Part shown: piece by piece, positions 42,201-49,226 of the stretch
Layout: each line of letters starts with the position of its first letter
Position numbering within the stretch: the stretch's first letter is position 1
Assembly: GCA_905202125.1 (NCBI GenBank)
Contig: CAJKQX010000008.1
Span: 1 to 49,226 of the forward strand
Origin: an uncultured Prevotella sp.
GTDB taxonomy: Bacteria > Bacteroidota > Bacteroidia > Bacteroidales > Bacteroidaceae
Direction: 5' to 3'
Length of the DNA stretch: 49,226 nt
Notes under the pieces: model-generated
What the model saw: the letters and a program-made list of their open reading frames with translations, nothing else
What the model was told of the DNA's origin: nothing
The model's database searches: none
Position numbers and translations under genes: made by a program

Positions 42201-43587
42201 GCTTGGGCTGGAAAGCCTGAATACCCAGACGGTGAAGTGTAGGAGCACGGTTGAGCAATACGGGGTGTCCTTTCATCACATTCTCGAGGATATCCCAGAT
42301 TACGGGTTCACGACGGTCAACTATCTTCTTGGCGCTCTTGACAGTCTTGACGATGCCGCGCTCGATGAGCTTGCGGATGATGAACGGTTTGTACAGTTCG
42401 GCTGCCATGAGCTTAGGCAGACCGCACTCGCCCATCTTCAACTCAGGACCAACGACGATAACCGAACGAGCCGAATAGTCAACACGTTTACCGAGAAGGT
42501 TCTGACGGAATCGTCCCTGCTTACCTTTCAATGAGTCGGAGAGTGATTTCAACGGACGGTTGCTGTCACTCTTCACAGCCGAGCTCTTACGAGAGTTGTC
42601 GAACAAGCTGTCGACAGCCTCCTGCAACATACGTTTCTCGTTGCGGAGGATGACCTCGGGTGCCTTGATTTCAACCAGTCTCTTCAGACGGTTGTTACGT
42701 ATGATGACGCGACGATAAAGGTCGTTGAGGTCGGATGTGGCGAAACGACCGCCATCAAGCGGTACGAGAGGACGGAGTTCGGGCGGTATCACGGGGATAA
42801 TCTTCATGATCATCCATTCCGGACGGTTGATGCCGCGGCTCGAGCGGAAAGCCTCGACCACCTGAAGACGTTTCAGAGCTTCGGTCTTGCGCTGCTGTGA
42901 AGAGTCGTTGTTGGCACGATCGCGCAACTCGTATGAGAGTGCGTCGAGGTCCAATGTGGCCAAGAGGTCATACACGGCCTCGGCACCCATCTTGGCGATG
43001 AACTTGTTGGGATCGGAGTCATCGAGATACTCGTTTTTCGGATCGAGTTTGTTGTCAATGATATCCAGATATTCCTCCTCCGAGAGAAGGTCCATTCGGT
43101 GCGAACCGTTAATCTCCACGCCGTCGGCATCAGTGCGTCCCTCGAGGGCGCCCGGTTTCACAACGACATATTTCTCGTAATAAATTACAGAGTCGAGACG
43201 TTTTGTCGGCATTCCGAGAAGATATCCAATCTTGTTTGGGAGTGAACGGAAATACCATATATGTGCTACAGGAACGACGAGTTCGATGTGTCCGCTACGT
43301 TCACGGCGCACTTTCTTCTCGGTCACCTCGACACCACAACGGTCACAGACAATACCTTTATATCTTATACGTTTGTATTTACCACAGGCGCACTCGTAAT
43401 CGCGAGTCGGTCCGAATATGCGTTCGCAGAACAAACCATCACGCTCCGGCTTGTATGTGCGATAGTTGATGGTTTCCGGTTTGGTGACCTCGCCATACGA
43501 ATTCTCCAGAATCTCTTCGGGAGAGGCAAGACCTACGGTAATCTTCGTAAAATTATTTTTAACTTTTGTATCTTTCTTGAAAACCAT
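39259..43587 (-). CDS. rpoC: DNA-directed RNA polymerase subunit beta'
   Basis: The 1442-residue large subunit of RNA polymerase. The catalytic NADFDGDQMAVH motif with the three magnesium-binding aspartates is present, as are the N-terminal zinc-finger cysteines (CACGKYKRIRYKGIVCDRCG, about residues 66-85), the bridge-helix region GARGSKDQIKQLSGMRGLM, and the second zinc site (CESKHGVCMKCYG). Length suits Bacteroidetes. It follows rpoB by 28 bases. Confidence 0.99.
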   Translation of the reverse strand: MVFKKDTKVKNNFTKITVGLASPEEILENSYGEVTKPETINYRTYKPERDGLFCERIFGPTRDYECACGKYKRIRYKGIVCDRCGVEVTEKKVRRERSGHIELVVPVAHIWYFRSLPNKIGYLLGMPTKRLDSVIYYEKYVVVKPGALEGRTDADGVEINGSHRMDLLSEEEYLDIIDNKLDPKNEYLDDSDPNKFIAKMGAEAVYDLLATLDLDALSYELRDRANNDSSQQRKTEALKRLQVVEAFRSSRGINRPEWMIMKIIPVIPPELRPLVPLDGGRFATSDLNDLYRRVIIRNNRLKRLVEIKAPEVILRNEKRMLQEAVDSLFDNSRKSSAVKSDSNRPLKSLSDSLKGKQGRFRQNLLGKRVDYSARSVIVVGPELKMGECGLPKLMAAELYKPFIIRKLIERGIVKTVKSAKKIVDRREPVIWDILENVMKGHPVLLNRAPTLHRLGIQAFQPKLIEGKAIQLHPLACTAFNADFDGDQMAVHLPLSNEAVLEAQILMLQSHNILNPANGAPITVPSQDMVLGLYYITKIRPGVKGDGLIFYGPEEALIAHNEGKCDLHAPVKVIVNDLVDGKMQKRMVETSVGRVIVNQIIPDEVGYFNDIISKKTLRGIIADVIKNVGMARACEFLDGIKNLGYRMAYVAGLSFNLDDIIIPEEKTAIVEKGNDEVRQITENYNMGFITDNERYNQVIDTWTHVNNDLANVLMKQMTEANQGFNAVFMMLDSGARGSKDQIKQLSGMRGLMAKPQKAGAEGQQIIENPILSNFKEGMSVLEYFIASHGARKGLADTAMKTADAGYLTRRLVDVSHDVIITEEDCGTLRGLVCTALKNGDEVISTLYERILGRVSVHDIIHPSTGELIVAAGEEITEPIAQAIEDSPIESVEIRSVLTCESKHGVCMKCYGRNLATSRMVQMGEAVGVIAAQAIGEPGTQLTLRTFHAGGVAGNAAANASIVAKNDAKIEFDELRVVPFVENDGEKDINCEMVVSRLSEIRFIDPHTDIVLSTMNVPYGSTLYFHGGDIVKKGDLIARWDPFNAVILTEYAGKLRFNDVIEGVTYRAETDDATGLTEKIITDSKDKSKVPTCDILDENGDVIGTYNFPVGGHIVVDDGQTVSTGTTLVKIPRAVGKAGDITGGLPRVTELFEARNPSNPAVVSEIDGEVTMGKVKRGNREIIVTSKTGDQKKYLVSLSKQILVQEHDAVRAGTPLSDGVITPNDILAIKGPTAVQEYIVNEVQDVYRLQGVKINDKHFEIIIRQMMRKVQIDEPGDTTFLEQEMVDKLDFAEENDRIWGKKYVTDAGDSETLKAGQIISARKLRDENSSLKRRDLKLVQVRDTIPATSTQILQGITRAALQTKSFISAASFQETTKVLNEAAIRGKVDRLEGMKENVIAGHLIPAGTGLRQWEKIVVGSKEEYDRMQANRRTVLDIANEDNNQ

Positions 43588-43615
43588 ATTAATTCTTTAT
43601 TTTGAGGTGTTCGAG

Positions 43616-46600
43616 TTAATCGAGTTTGATACTTAAACCTAAACCACGGAGTTCGTGCAAGAGCACATTGAGCGACTCTGGGATTCCGGGAGTAGGCATC
43701 GGATCGCCCTTGACGATGGCCTCGTAGGCTTTAGAGCGTCCTACGGTATCGTCAGACTTGATGGTGAGGATTTCCTGAAGCACGTGGCTGGCACCGAAAG
43801 CCTCAAGAGCCCATACCTCCATCTCTCCGAAACGCTGACCTCCGAACTGTGCCTTACCACCCAACGGTTGCTGAGTGATGAGTGAGTACGGACCGATGGA
43901 ACGGGCATGCATCTTATCCTCTACCATGTGGCCTAATTTCAAGAAATATGTGATACCCACAGTGGCAGGCTGGTCGAATCTCTCTCCTGTCTCACCATCG
44001 TAAAGATGTGTCGAGCAGAGATGAGGCAGTCCGGCTTTGTCTGTCCATTCCGAGAGGTCTTCCAGTTTGGCTCCATCAAAGATAGGTGTCGCAAACTTGA
44101 CGCCGAGTTTTTTACCGGCAGCACCAAGAATAGCCTCAAATATCTGACCGAGGTTCATACGTGAAGGCACACCCAGAGGGTTGAGCACCAAATCGACAGG
44201 ACGGCCGTCCTCAAGGAACGGCATATCCTCCATACGGACGATACGCGATACGATACCTTTGTTTCCGTGACGTCCGGCCAACTTGTCTCCTACGCCGATC
44301 TTACGTTTCTTGGCGATATACACTTTGGCCATCTGGAGTATGCCAGAAGGAAGTTCATCGCCTATGGTAATCGCAAATTTCTTACGTTTGAGCTCGGCAT
44401 CGAGCAGTTTGTATTTGCGGATATAATTCATTATCAACCTGCGGATAAGACCGTTGGTGTGCTCGTCATCCGTCCAGTCGTTTGACTGAATGCCGTCATA
44501 TTCGAGATTCTTGAGAGCGGCGGCTGTGAACTTGCTGCCCTTTGTGATAATCTCGGCACCTGAATAATCTTTCACACCCTGAGAGTTCTTCCCCTCGGTG
44601 AGCATGAGCAGTTTGTCAACGAGAATATCTTTCAGATCCTCGTTCTTTGCCTCATACTCTTCGTCTATCTTGGCAAGTAATATCTTGTCTTGTTTCTTCG
44701 ACTCGCGGGTCTTGACGGCGCGCGAGAACATCTTCTTGTCGATAACCACACCGCTGAGCGACGGATTGGCTTTCAATGAAGAGTCTTTCACATCACCGGC
44801 CTTATCACCAAAGATGGCGCGAAGCAATTTCTCCTCAGGCGACGGATCGCTCTCACCCTTAGGTGATATCTTACCGATGAGGATATCGCCGGGCTCCACA
44901 CGGGCTCCGATACGTATCACGCCATTGTCGTCGAGATCCTTTGTAGCCTCTTCGCTGACGTTGGGGATATCGCTGGTGAACTCTTCCATACCGCGCTTTG
45001 TCTCACGCACATCAAGCGAATATTCGTCCACGTGGACCGATGTCAACACGTCGTCACGAACCATACGTTCGCTCAGCACGATGGCATCCTCATAGTTGTA
45101 ACCCTTCCACGGCATGTAAGCCACAAGAAGATTGCGTCCCAGAGCCAACTCACCATTCTCTGTGGCATAGCCCTCGGTGAGGATATCACCGGCCTTCACA
45201 CGCTGTCCTTTCTTACATATAGGACGCAGGTCGATGGTCATGTTTTGGTTGGTACGGCGGAATTTGGGAATGCGATATTCTTTGGTTGCGGGTTCGAAAC
45301 TTACGAACTCTTCGTCCTCAGTGCGGTCATAGAGGATGCGGATGGTCGTGGCATCGACATATTCTATCACGCCATCGCCCTCGGCTGTGATCATCGTACG
45401 AGAATCCTCACACACCTGTTTCTCCAAACCTGTTCCAACGATAGGGGCATCGTTGTGGAGCAGAGGCACAGCCTGGCGCATCATGTTACATCCCATGAGC
45501 GCACGGTGACCGTCGTCATGCTCGAGGAACGGAATAAGTCCGGCCGAAACGGAAGCGATCTGCTGTGGCGACACATCCATAAGGTCGACTTCGGCGGGTG
45601 ATACAACAGGGAAATCTGCATCCTGACGGCATTTCACGTAGTCACGGATGAATGTTCCGTCTTCGCGCAATGGAGCATTTCCCTGACCGATGATATGCTC
45701 CTGTTCCTCCTCTGCGGTGAGATATACGACATCTTCGTTCTTGAGATCAACCACCTCGTTGTCCACCTTACGATACGGAGTCTCTATGAATCCGAGTTCA
45801 TTGATCTTCGCATACACGCAAAGAGAAGAGATAAGTCCGATGTTTGGACCTTCAGGACTCTCAATAGGACATAGACGTCCGTAATGTGTGTAGTGGACGT
45901 CACGAACCTCGAATCCGGCACGTTCACGCGACAGACCGCCGGGACCTAAGGCCGACAGACGACGTTTGTGAGTAACCTCTGCCAACGGGTTTGTCTGGTC
46001 CATGAACTGAGACAGAGGATTGGTACCGAAGAATGAATTGATAACGCTGGATATGGTCTTGGCGTTGATCAGGTCGGTAGGCTGGAACACCTCATTGTCG
46101 CGGACGTTCATACGCTCGCGTATGGTGCGGCTCATACGGGCAAGGCCGATTGAGAATTGATTGCTCAACTGTTCGCCGACGGTGCGTACACGACGGTTTG
46201 ACAAGTGGTCGATATCATCGACAGTGGCATTCGAGTTGATGAGCTGAATCAGATATTTGATGATCTCGATGATGTCATCTTTTGTCAGCACACGTATTTC
46301 GGAATCTGTATTGAGACCCAGCTTCTTGTTTATCTTATAGCGGCCCACCTCACCCAAATCGTATCTCTTATCAGAGAAGAAGAGGTTTTGGAACACCTCA
46401 CGGGCGCTGGCATCATCTGCCGGGTCAGCATTTCTCAATTGACGGTAGATATACAATACAGCTTCTTTCTCAGAGTTGCTGGGGTCTTTAGCAAGGGTAT
46501 TGAATATTATTGAATATTTGCTGGCAGCCTCGGCATCTTTGTGAAGCAATACTGAAGAAGCACCACTTTCGAGAATATGCACGATATTCTCTTCGGTCAG

Positions 46601-47428
46601 CTCGGTCTCACGTTCGATGATCACCTCATTACGTTCGATAGAAACCACCTCACCAGTATCTTCGTCGACAAAATCCTCGTTCCAGCTCTTGAGCACACGT
46701 GCGGCCAGTTTGCGACCGATAGCGGCCTTCATATTCTTTTTGTTCACTTTCACCTCTTCGGCAAGGTCGAATATCTTGAGGATATCCTTGTCCTGCTCAT
46801 ATCCGATGGCACGGAGAAGAGTGGTGACAGGCAATTTCTTCTTACGGTCGATGTAAGCATACATCACATTGTTGATATCCGTGGCAAACTCTATCCATGA
46901 GCCTTTGAACGGGATGATACGAGCCGAATAGAGCACTGTACCGTTGGCATGTACACCCTGTCCGAAGAACACACCCGGCGAACGGTGCAACTGTGAAACG
47001 ACTACGCGCTCGGCACCATTGATAATAAAGGTACCGTTAGCCGTCATATAAGGAATTGTGCCCAAGAATACGTCCTGAATGAATGTACCGAAATCCTCAT
47101 GATCGGGGTCGGTGCAATACAATTTCATTTTCGCCTTCAACGGTACACTATATGTCAGTCCGCGTTCCAAACACTCATCGATGGAATAACGCGGCGGGTC
47201 GATATAATAATCGAGGAACTCAAGAACAAAATTATTACGAGTATCCGTAATAGGGAAATTTTCGGAAAAGACCTTGTACAGGCCATCATTCTTGCGTTCT
47301 TCGGGTGGAGTGTCCATCTGAAGGAAGTCTTTGAACGACTTGAGTTGCACATCCAGGAAATCCGGATAAGGCATCGGATTGTGGATGCTGGCAAAATTTA
47401 CTCTGTTATCAACAATTTTTGAAGCCAT
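43616..47428 (-). CDS. rpoB: DNA-directed RNA polymerase subunit beta
   Basis: A 1270-residue subunit. The rifampicin-pocket cluster reads LSQFMDQTNPLAEVTHKRRLSALGPGG, with the aspartate, histidine and serine positions that commonly mutate in resistance all of wild type, so a rifampicin-sensitive enzyme is predicted. The C terminus ends with the conserved ESLNVLLHELRGLGLSIKLD segment that contacts beta'. It is separated from rplL by 142 bases containing a hairpin that may reduce transcription into rpoBC. Confidence 0.99.
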   Translation of the reverse strand: MASKIVDNRVNFASIHNPMPYPDFLDVQLKSFKDFLQMDTPPEERKNDGLYKVFSENFPITDTRNNFVLEFLDYYIDPPRYSIDECLERGLTYSVPLKAKMKLYCTDPDHEDFGTFIQDVFLGTIPYMTANGTFIINGAERVVVSQLHRSPGVFFGQGVHANGTVLYSARIIPFKGSWIEFATDINNVMYAYIDRKKKLPVTTLLRAIGYEQDKDILKIFDLAEEVKVNKKNMKAAIGRKLAARVLKSWNEDFVDEDTGEVVSIERNEVIIERETELTEENIVHILESGASSVLLHKDAEAASKYSIIFNTLAKDPSNSEKEAVLYIYRQLRNADPADDASAREVFQNLFFSDKRYDLGEVGRYKINKKLGLNTDSEIRVLTKDDIIEIIKYLIQLINSNATVDDIDHLSNRRVRTVGEQLSNQFSIGLARMSRTIRERMNVRDNEVFQPTDLINAKTISSVINSFFGTNPLSQFMDQTNPLAEVTHKRRLSALGPGGLSRERAGFEVRDVHYTHYGRLCPIESPEGPNIGLISSLCVYAKINELGFIETPYRKVDNEVVDLKNEDVVYLTAEEEQEHIIGQGNAPLREDGTFIRDYVKCRQDADFPVVSPAEVDLMDVSPQQIASVSAGLIPFLEHDDGHRALMGCNMMRQAVPLLHNDAPIVGTGLEKQVCEDSRTMITAEGDGVIEYVDATTIRILYDRTEDEEFVSFEPATKEYRIPKFRRTNQNMTIDLRPICKKGQRVKAGDILTEGYATENGELALGRNLLVAYMPWKGYNYEDAIVLSERMVRDDVLTSVHVDEYSLDVRETKRGMEEFTSDIPNVSEEATKDLDDNGVIRIGARVEPGDILIGKISPKGESDPSPEEKLLRAIFGDKAGDVKDSSLKANPSLSGVVIDKKMFSRAVKTRESKKQDKILLAKIDEEYEAKNEDLKDILVDKLLMLTEGKNSQGVKDYSGAEIITKGSKFTAAALKNLEYDGIQSNDWTDDEHTNGLIRRLIMNYIRKYKLLDAELKRKKFAITIGDELPSGILQMAKVYIAKKRKIGVGDKLAGRHGNKGIVSRIVRMEDMPFLEDGRPVDLVLNPLGVPSRMNLGQIFEAILGAAGKKLGVKFATPIFDGAKLEDLSEWTDKAGLPHLCSTHLYDGETGERFDQPATVGITYFLKLGHMVEDKMHARSIGPYSLITQQPLGGKAQFGGQRFGEMEVWALEAFGASHVLQEILTIKSDDTVGRSKAYEAIVKGDPMPTPGIPESLNVLLHELRGLGLSIKLD

Positions 47429-47478
47429 CAGAAGATATTAAACAATGTTATTATTCAAAATATTTAAAAGACACAAAA

Positions 47479-47511
47479 GGTTAGAATCTGCCTACTTGGA
47501 AGATTCTAACC
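47479..47511 (-). terminator. attenuator-like hairpin between rplL and rpoB
   Basis: The perfect 11-bp stem GGTTAGAATCT (47479-47489) with AGATTCTAACC (47501-47511) has an 11-base loop. On the minus strand it is followed by TTTTGTG. A partial terminator at this place, lowering polymerase relative to ribosomal protein output, is known from E. coli. Confidence 0.75.
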
Positions 47512-47571
47512 ATGTTTTATAAAAACAATTGTAAGGCACATGCGTACCTCACAACTGTCTTATTGTCAATA

Positions 47572-47949
47572 TTACTTGAGTTCAACTTTTGCGCCGGCCT
47601 CTTCGATAGCCTTCTTCAAGTTCTCAGCCTCTTCCTTAGAAAGACCTTCCTTGATAGTAGCAGGAGCGCCGTCTACGAGATCTTTAGCTTCTTTCAAACC
47701 AAGACCACAAGCCTCTTTAACTGCCTTTACAACCTGAAGTTTAGCACCACCTACCTCAGCGAGGACTACGTCGAAAGAAGACTTCTCCTCAGCTGCTGCA
47801 GCACCACCGGCTGCGGGACCAGCAGCTACAGCTACAGCTGCAGCAGCAGGCTCGATACCATACTCGTCCTTCAGGACTGTTGCCAACTCATTTACTTCTT
47901 TTACTGTAAGATTAACCAATTCTTCAGCAATAGCTTTTATATCTGCCAT
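47572..47949 (-). CDS. rplL: 50S ribosomal protein L7/L12
   Basis: A 125-residue stalk protein with the N-terminal dimerisation helices (MADIKAIAEELVNLTVKEVNEL), an Ala/Gly-rich hinge at about 36-53, and the C-terminal factor-binding domain (KLQVVKAVKEACGLGLKEAKDLVD). It recruits translation factors to the ribosome. It is 48 bases downstream of rplJ. Confidence 0.99.
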   Translation of the reverse strand: MADIKAIAEELVNLTVKEVNELATVLKDEYGIEPAAAAVAVAAGPAAGGAAAAEEKSSFDVVLAEVGGAKLQVVKAVKEACGLGLKEAKDLVDGAPATIKEGLSKEEAENLKKAIEEAGAKVELK

Positions 47950-47997
47950 TTTATTATAAATTTTAATTGTTTTTAATATTAATGTTTGATTGATGAA

Positions 47998-48516
47998 TTA
48001 TTCAGGACGCTCGCCCAAAGTCTTGAGCACACCATGTATTGTGTTGGCGCCTGATTGAAGAGCAGAAACAACGTTCTTCGCGGGTGATTGCAGCAATGCC
48101 ACGATATCTGCGATAACTTCGTTCTTGCTCTTGAGTGCTGCCAGCTCATCGAGTTTGTCAGCCCCAACATAGAGACACTCTTCAGCATAAGCAGCTTTGA
48201 GAGACGGAGTTTCTTCTTTCTTGAATTCCTTCAAGAGTTTAGCGGGAACATTGGCTGTATGTGTGAACATCACAGCTGTTGTACCTTTCAAAGAGCCGTA
48301 TAAAGGTTCAAAATCTACGTCCGAAGCCTCAAAAGCCTTGTGAAGAAGGGTATTCTTCACTACGACCATCTTGATTTCACTCTTAAAACACTTGCGGCGC
48401 AGAGAGCTTGTAGCCTCGGCATTCAAGCCGGCAACATCAACCAGATAGAAATGAGGATATTCCTTCAGTTTCTGGCCAAGTTCTACGATTATAGTATCTT
48501 TTACTTCTTTCTTCAT
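47998..48516 (-). CDS. rplJ: 50S ribosomal protein L10
   Basis: The 172-residue stalk base protein that anchors L7/L12 dimers through its C-terminal helix. The N-terminal segment VKDTIIVELGQKLKEYPHFYLVDVAGL and the KMVVVKNTLLHKAFE stretch are characteristic. It lies between rplA (18 bases upstream) and rplL in the usual order; in other bacteria L10-L7/L12 represses its own translation. Confidence 0.98.
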   Translation of the reverse strand: MKKEVKDTIIVELGQKLKEYPHFYLVDVAGLNAEATSSLRRKCFKSEIKMVVVKNTLLHKAFEASDVDFEPLYGSLKGTTAVMFTHTANVPAKLLKEFKKEETPSLKAAYAEECLYVGADKLDELAALKSKNEVIADIVALLQSPAKNVVSALQSGANTIHGVLKTLGERPE

Positions 48517-48534
48517 TTTACAAAACTTTTAGAG

Positions 48535-49226
48535 TTACTCAACAGATTTCGGATCAACCTTGATACCCTTACTCATAGTGCTTGAAATAAAGATACTCTT
48601 AATATATGTACCTTTCGCAGCGGCGGGTTTGAGCTTGATGACGGTAGCGATAAACTCTTTGGCGTTCTGGAATATCTGTTCGGGTGTAAAGTTAACCTTA
48701 CCTATCGAAGTATGGATAATTCCGGCTTTGTCCACCTTGAAATCTATCTTACCTTGCTTAACCTCGGTCACAGCTTTAGCAACATCCATTGTCACAGTAC
48801 CGCTCTTCGGGTTCGGCATAAGTCCGCGCGGTCCGAGTACACGTCCGAGAGGACCGATCTTACCCATGCAAGACGGCATTGTAATAATAACATCGACATC
48901 AGTCCAACCACCTTTGATTTTCTCGATATATTCATCGAGACCTACGTAATCAGCACCGGCCTCTTTTGCAGCAGCTTCGGCATCGGGAGTACACAGGCAG
49001 AGAACGCGAGTGACCTTACCAGTACCGTTGGGCAGCGATACGACGCCACGAACCATCTGGTTAGCCTTACGCGGGTCCACGCCCAAGCGCACATCAATAT
49101 CAACAGAAGCGTCAAATTTTGTAGTGGTTATTTCCTTAACTAACTTTGAAGCTTCATTCAAAGAGTATGCTTTCCCTGCTTCAACCTTATCAGCTACTGA
49201 TTTTTGATTTTTTGTCAGTTTACTCA
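48535..49226 (-). CDS. rplA: 50S ribosomal protein L1, lacking only the first base of its start codon
   Basis: The protein reads MSKLTKNQKSVADKVEAG... from the window edge; 49225-49226 supply the G and T of ATG, and the A falls at 49227 outside the window. The full product is 230 residues, the normal L1 length. A TTG at 49159-49161 is only an internal leucine codon. Typical sequence includes TMPSCMGKIGPLGRVLGPRG and MPNPKSGTVT. L1 forms the mobile L1 stalk and in other bacteria represses its own operon. rplK should lie directly upstream. Confidence 0.97.
   Translation of the reverse strand, partial: SKLTKNQKSVADKVEAGKAYSLNEASKLVKEITTTKFDASVDIDVRLGVDPRKANQMVRGVVSLPNGTGKVTRVLCLCTPDAEAAAKEAGADYVGLDEYIEKIKGGWTDVDVIITMPSCMGKIGPLGRVLGPRGLMPNPKSGTVTMDVAKAVTEVKQGKIDFKVDKAGIIHTSIGKVNFTPEQIFQNAKEFIATVIKLKPAAAKGTYIKSIFISSTMSKGIKVDPKSVE

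Noticed and set aside
39820..42534. Very long open frame antisense to rpoC (also 3797-5365 against polA and 32512-34119 against the S41 gene)
   Set aside because: These mirror the codon bias of the conserved genes on the other strand and lack promoters or recognisable protein sequence.
49159..49161. TTG as the start codon of rplA giving a 208-residue protein
   Set aside because: The frame continues upstream with conserved L1 sequence to an ATG lacking only its first base at the window edge, giving the normal 230 residues.

Overview
The window looks like a contiguous piece of a Bacteroidales chromosome, most likely Prevotellaceae. The reasons are the protein families (PCMD protein, DUF3467 protein downstream of rpoC, four-helix-bundle protein, Omp85-type surface antigen, Ptb-Buk pair), the near absence of Shine-Dalgarno sequences, and repeated matches to the Bacteroidetes sigma-factor promoter pattern TTTG-N19-21-TAnnTTTG. 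No rRNA, tRNA, CRISPR array, phage or intact transposase was seen. The assignment is inferred from sequence recognition only.

Layout. 1-6562 (minus): a small secreted peptide, then polA, a membrane metalloprotease, ychF and lgt ending at a strong terminator. 6653-9501: a polyprenyl synthase, then a four-helix-bundle gene embedded between two hairpin-forming blocks of 9-bp repeats, then deoC. 8575-15723 (minus): a DNA/tRNA/nucleotide maintenance cluster mnmG-apt-uvrC-dtd-mazG-like-deoC, interrupted by two probable parS sites (chromosome partition) and by a 457-bp dispersed element. 15937-19422 (plus): the three-subunit fumarate reductase/succinate dehydrogenase operon with a textbook promoter. 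19615-21658 (minus): buk and ptb for acyl-phosphate fermentation. 21850-25304 (plus): a large outer-membrane protein and a D-Ala-D-Ala dipeptidase, separated by a long palindrome. 25792-26670 (minus): ybeY and coaD. 27150-28429 (plus): ruvB and the scar of a deleted GH3 glucosidase gene.

28479-32355 (minus): an envelope operon (PCMD protein, Omp85-like barrel, phosphoethanolamine transferase). 32497-37266 (minus): a GNAT-like protein, parE and a C-terminal processing protease under one promoter. 37267-38660: a repeat-rich intergenic zone carrying a second REP-like palindrome, a second full 457-bp element and a probable gene fragment. 38660-49226 (minus): rplA-rplJ-rplL-rpoB-rpoC with an attenuator-like hairpin and a terminator, followed by a DUF3467 gene; rplA lacks only the first base of its start codon at the window edge.

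The coding content is mostly conserved housekeeping. The unusual material is intergenic: (1) the four-helix-bundle cassette bracketed by 9-bp repeats that fold into long hairpins, with edges within about ten bases of the neighbouring stop codons; (2) a 457-bp element present twice at identical length and once in a diverged form, each with three tandem 22-bp palindromic units; (3) REP-like GGGCCGC palindromes; (4) parS-like sites beside and overlapping the end of mnmG.
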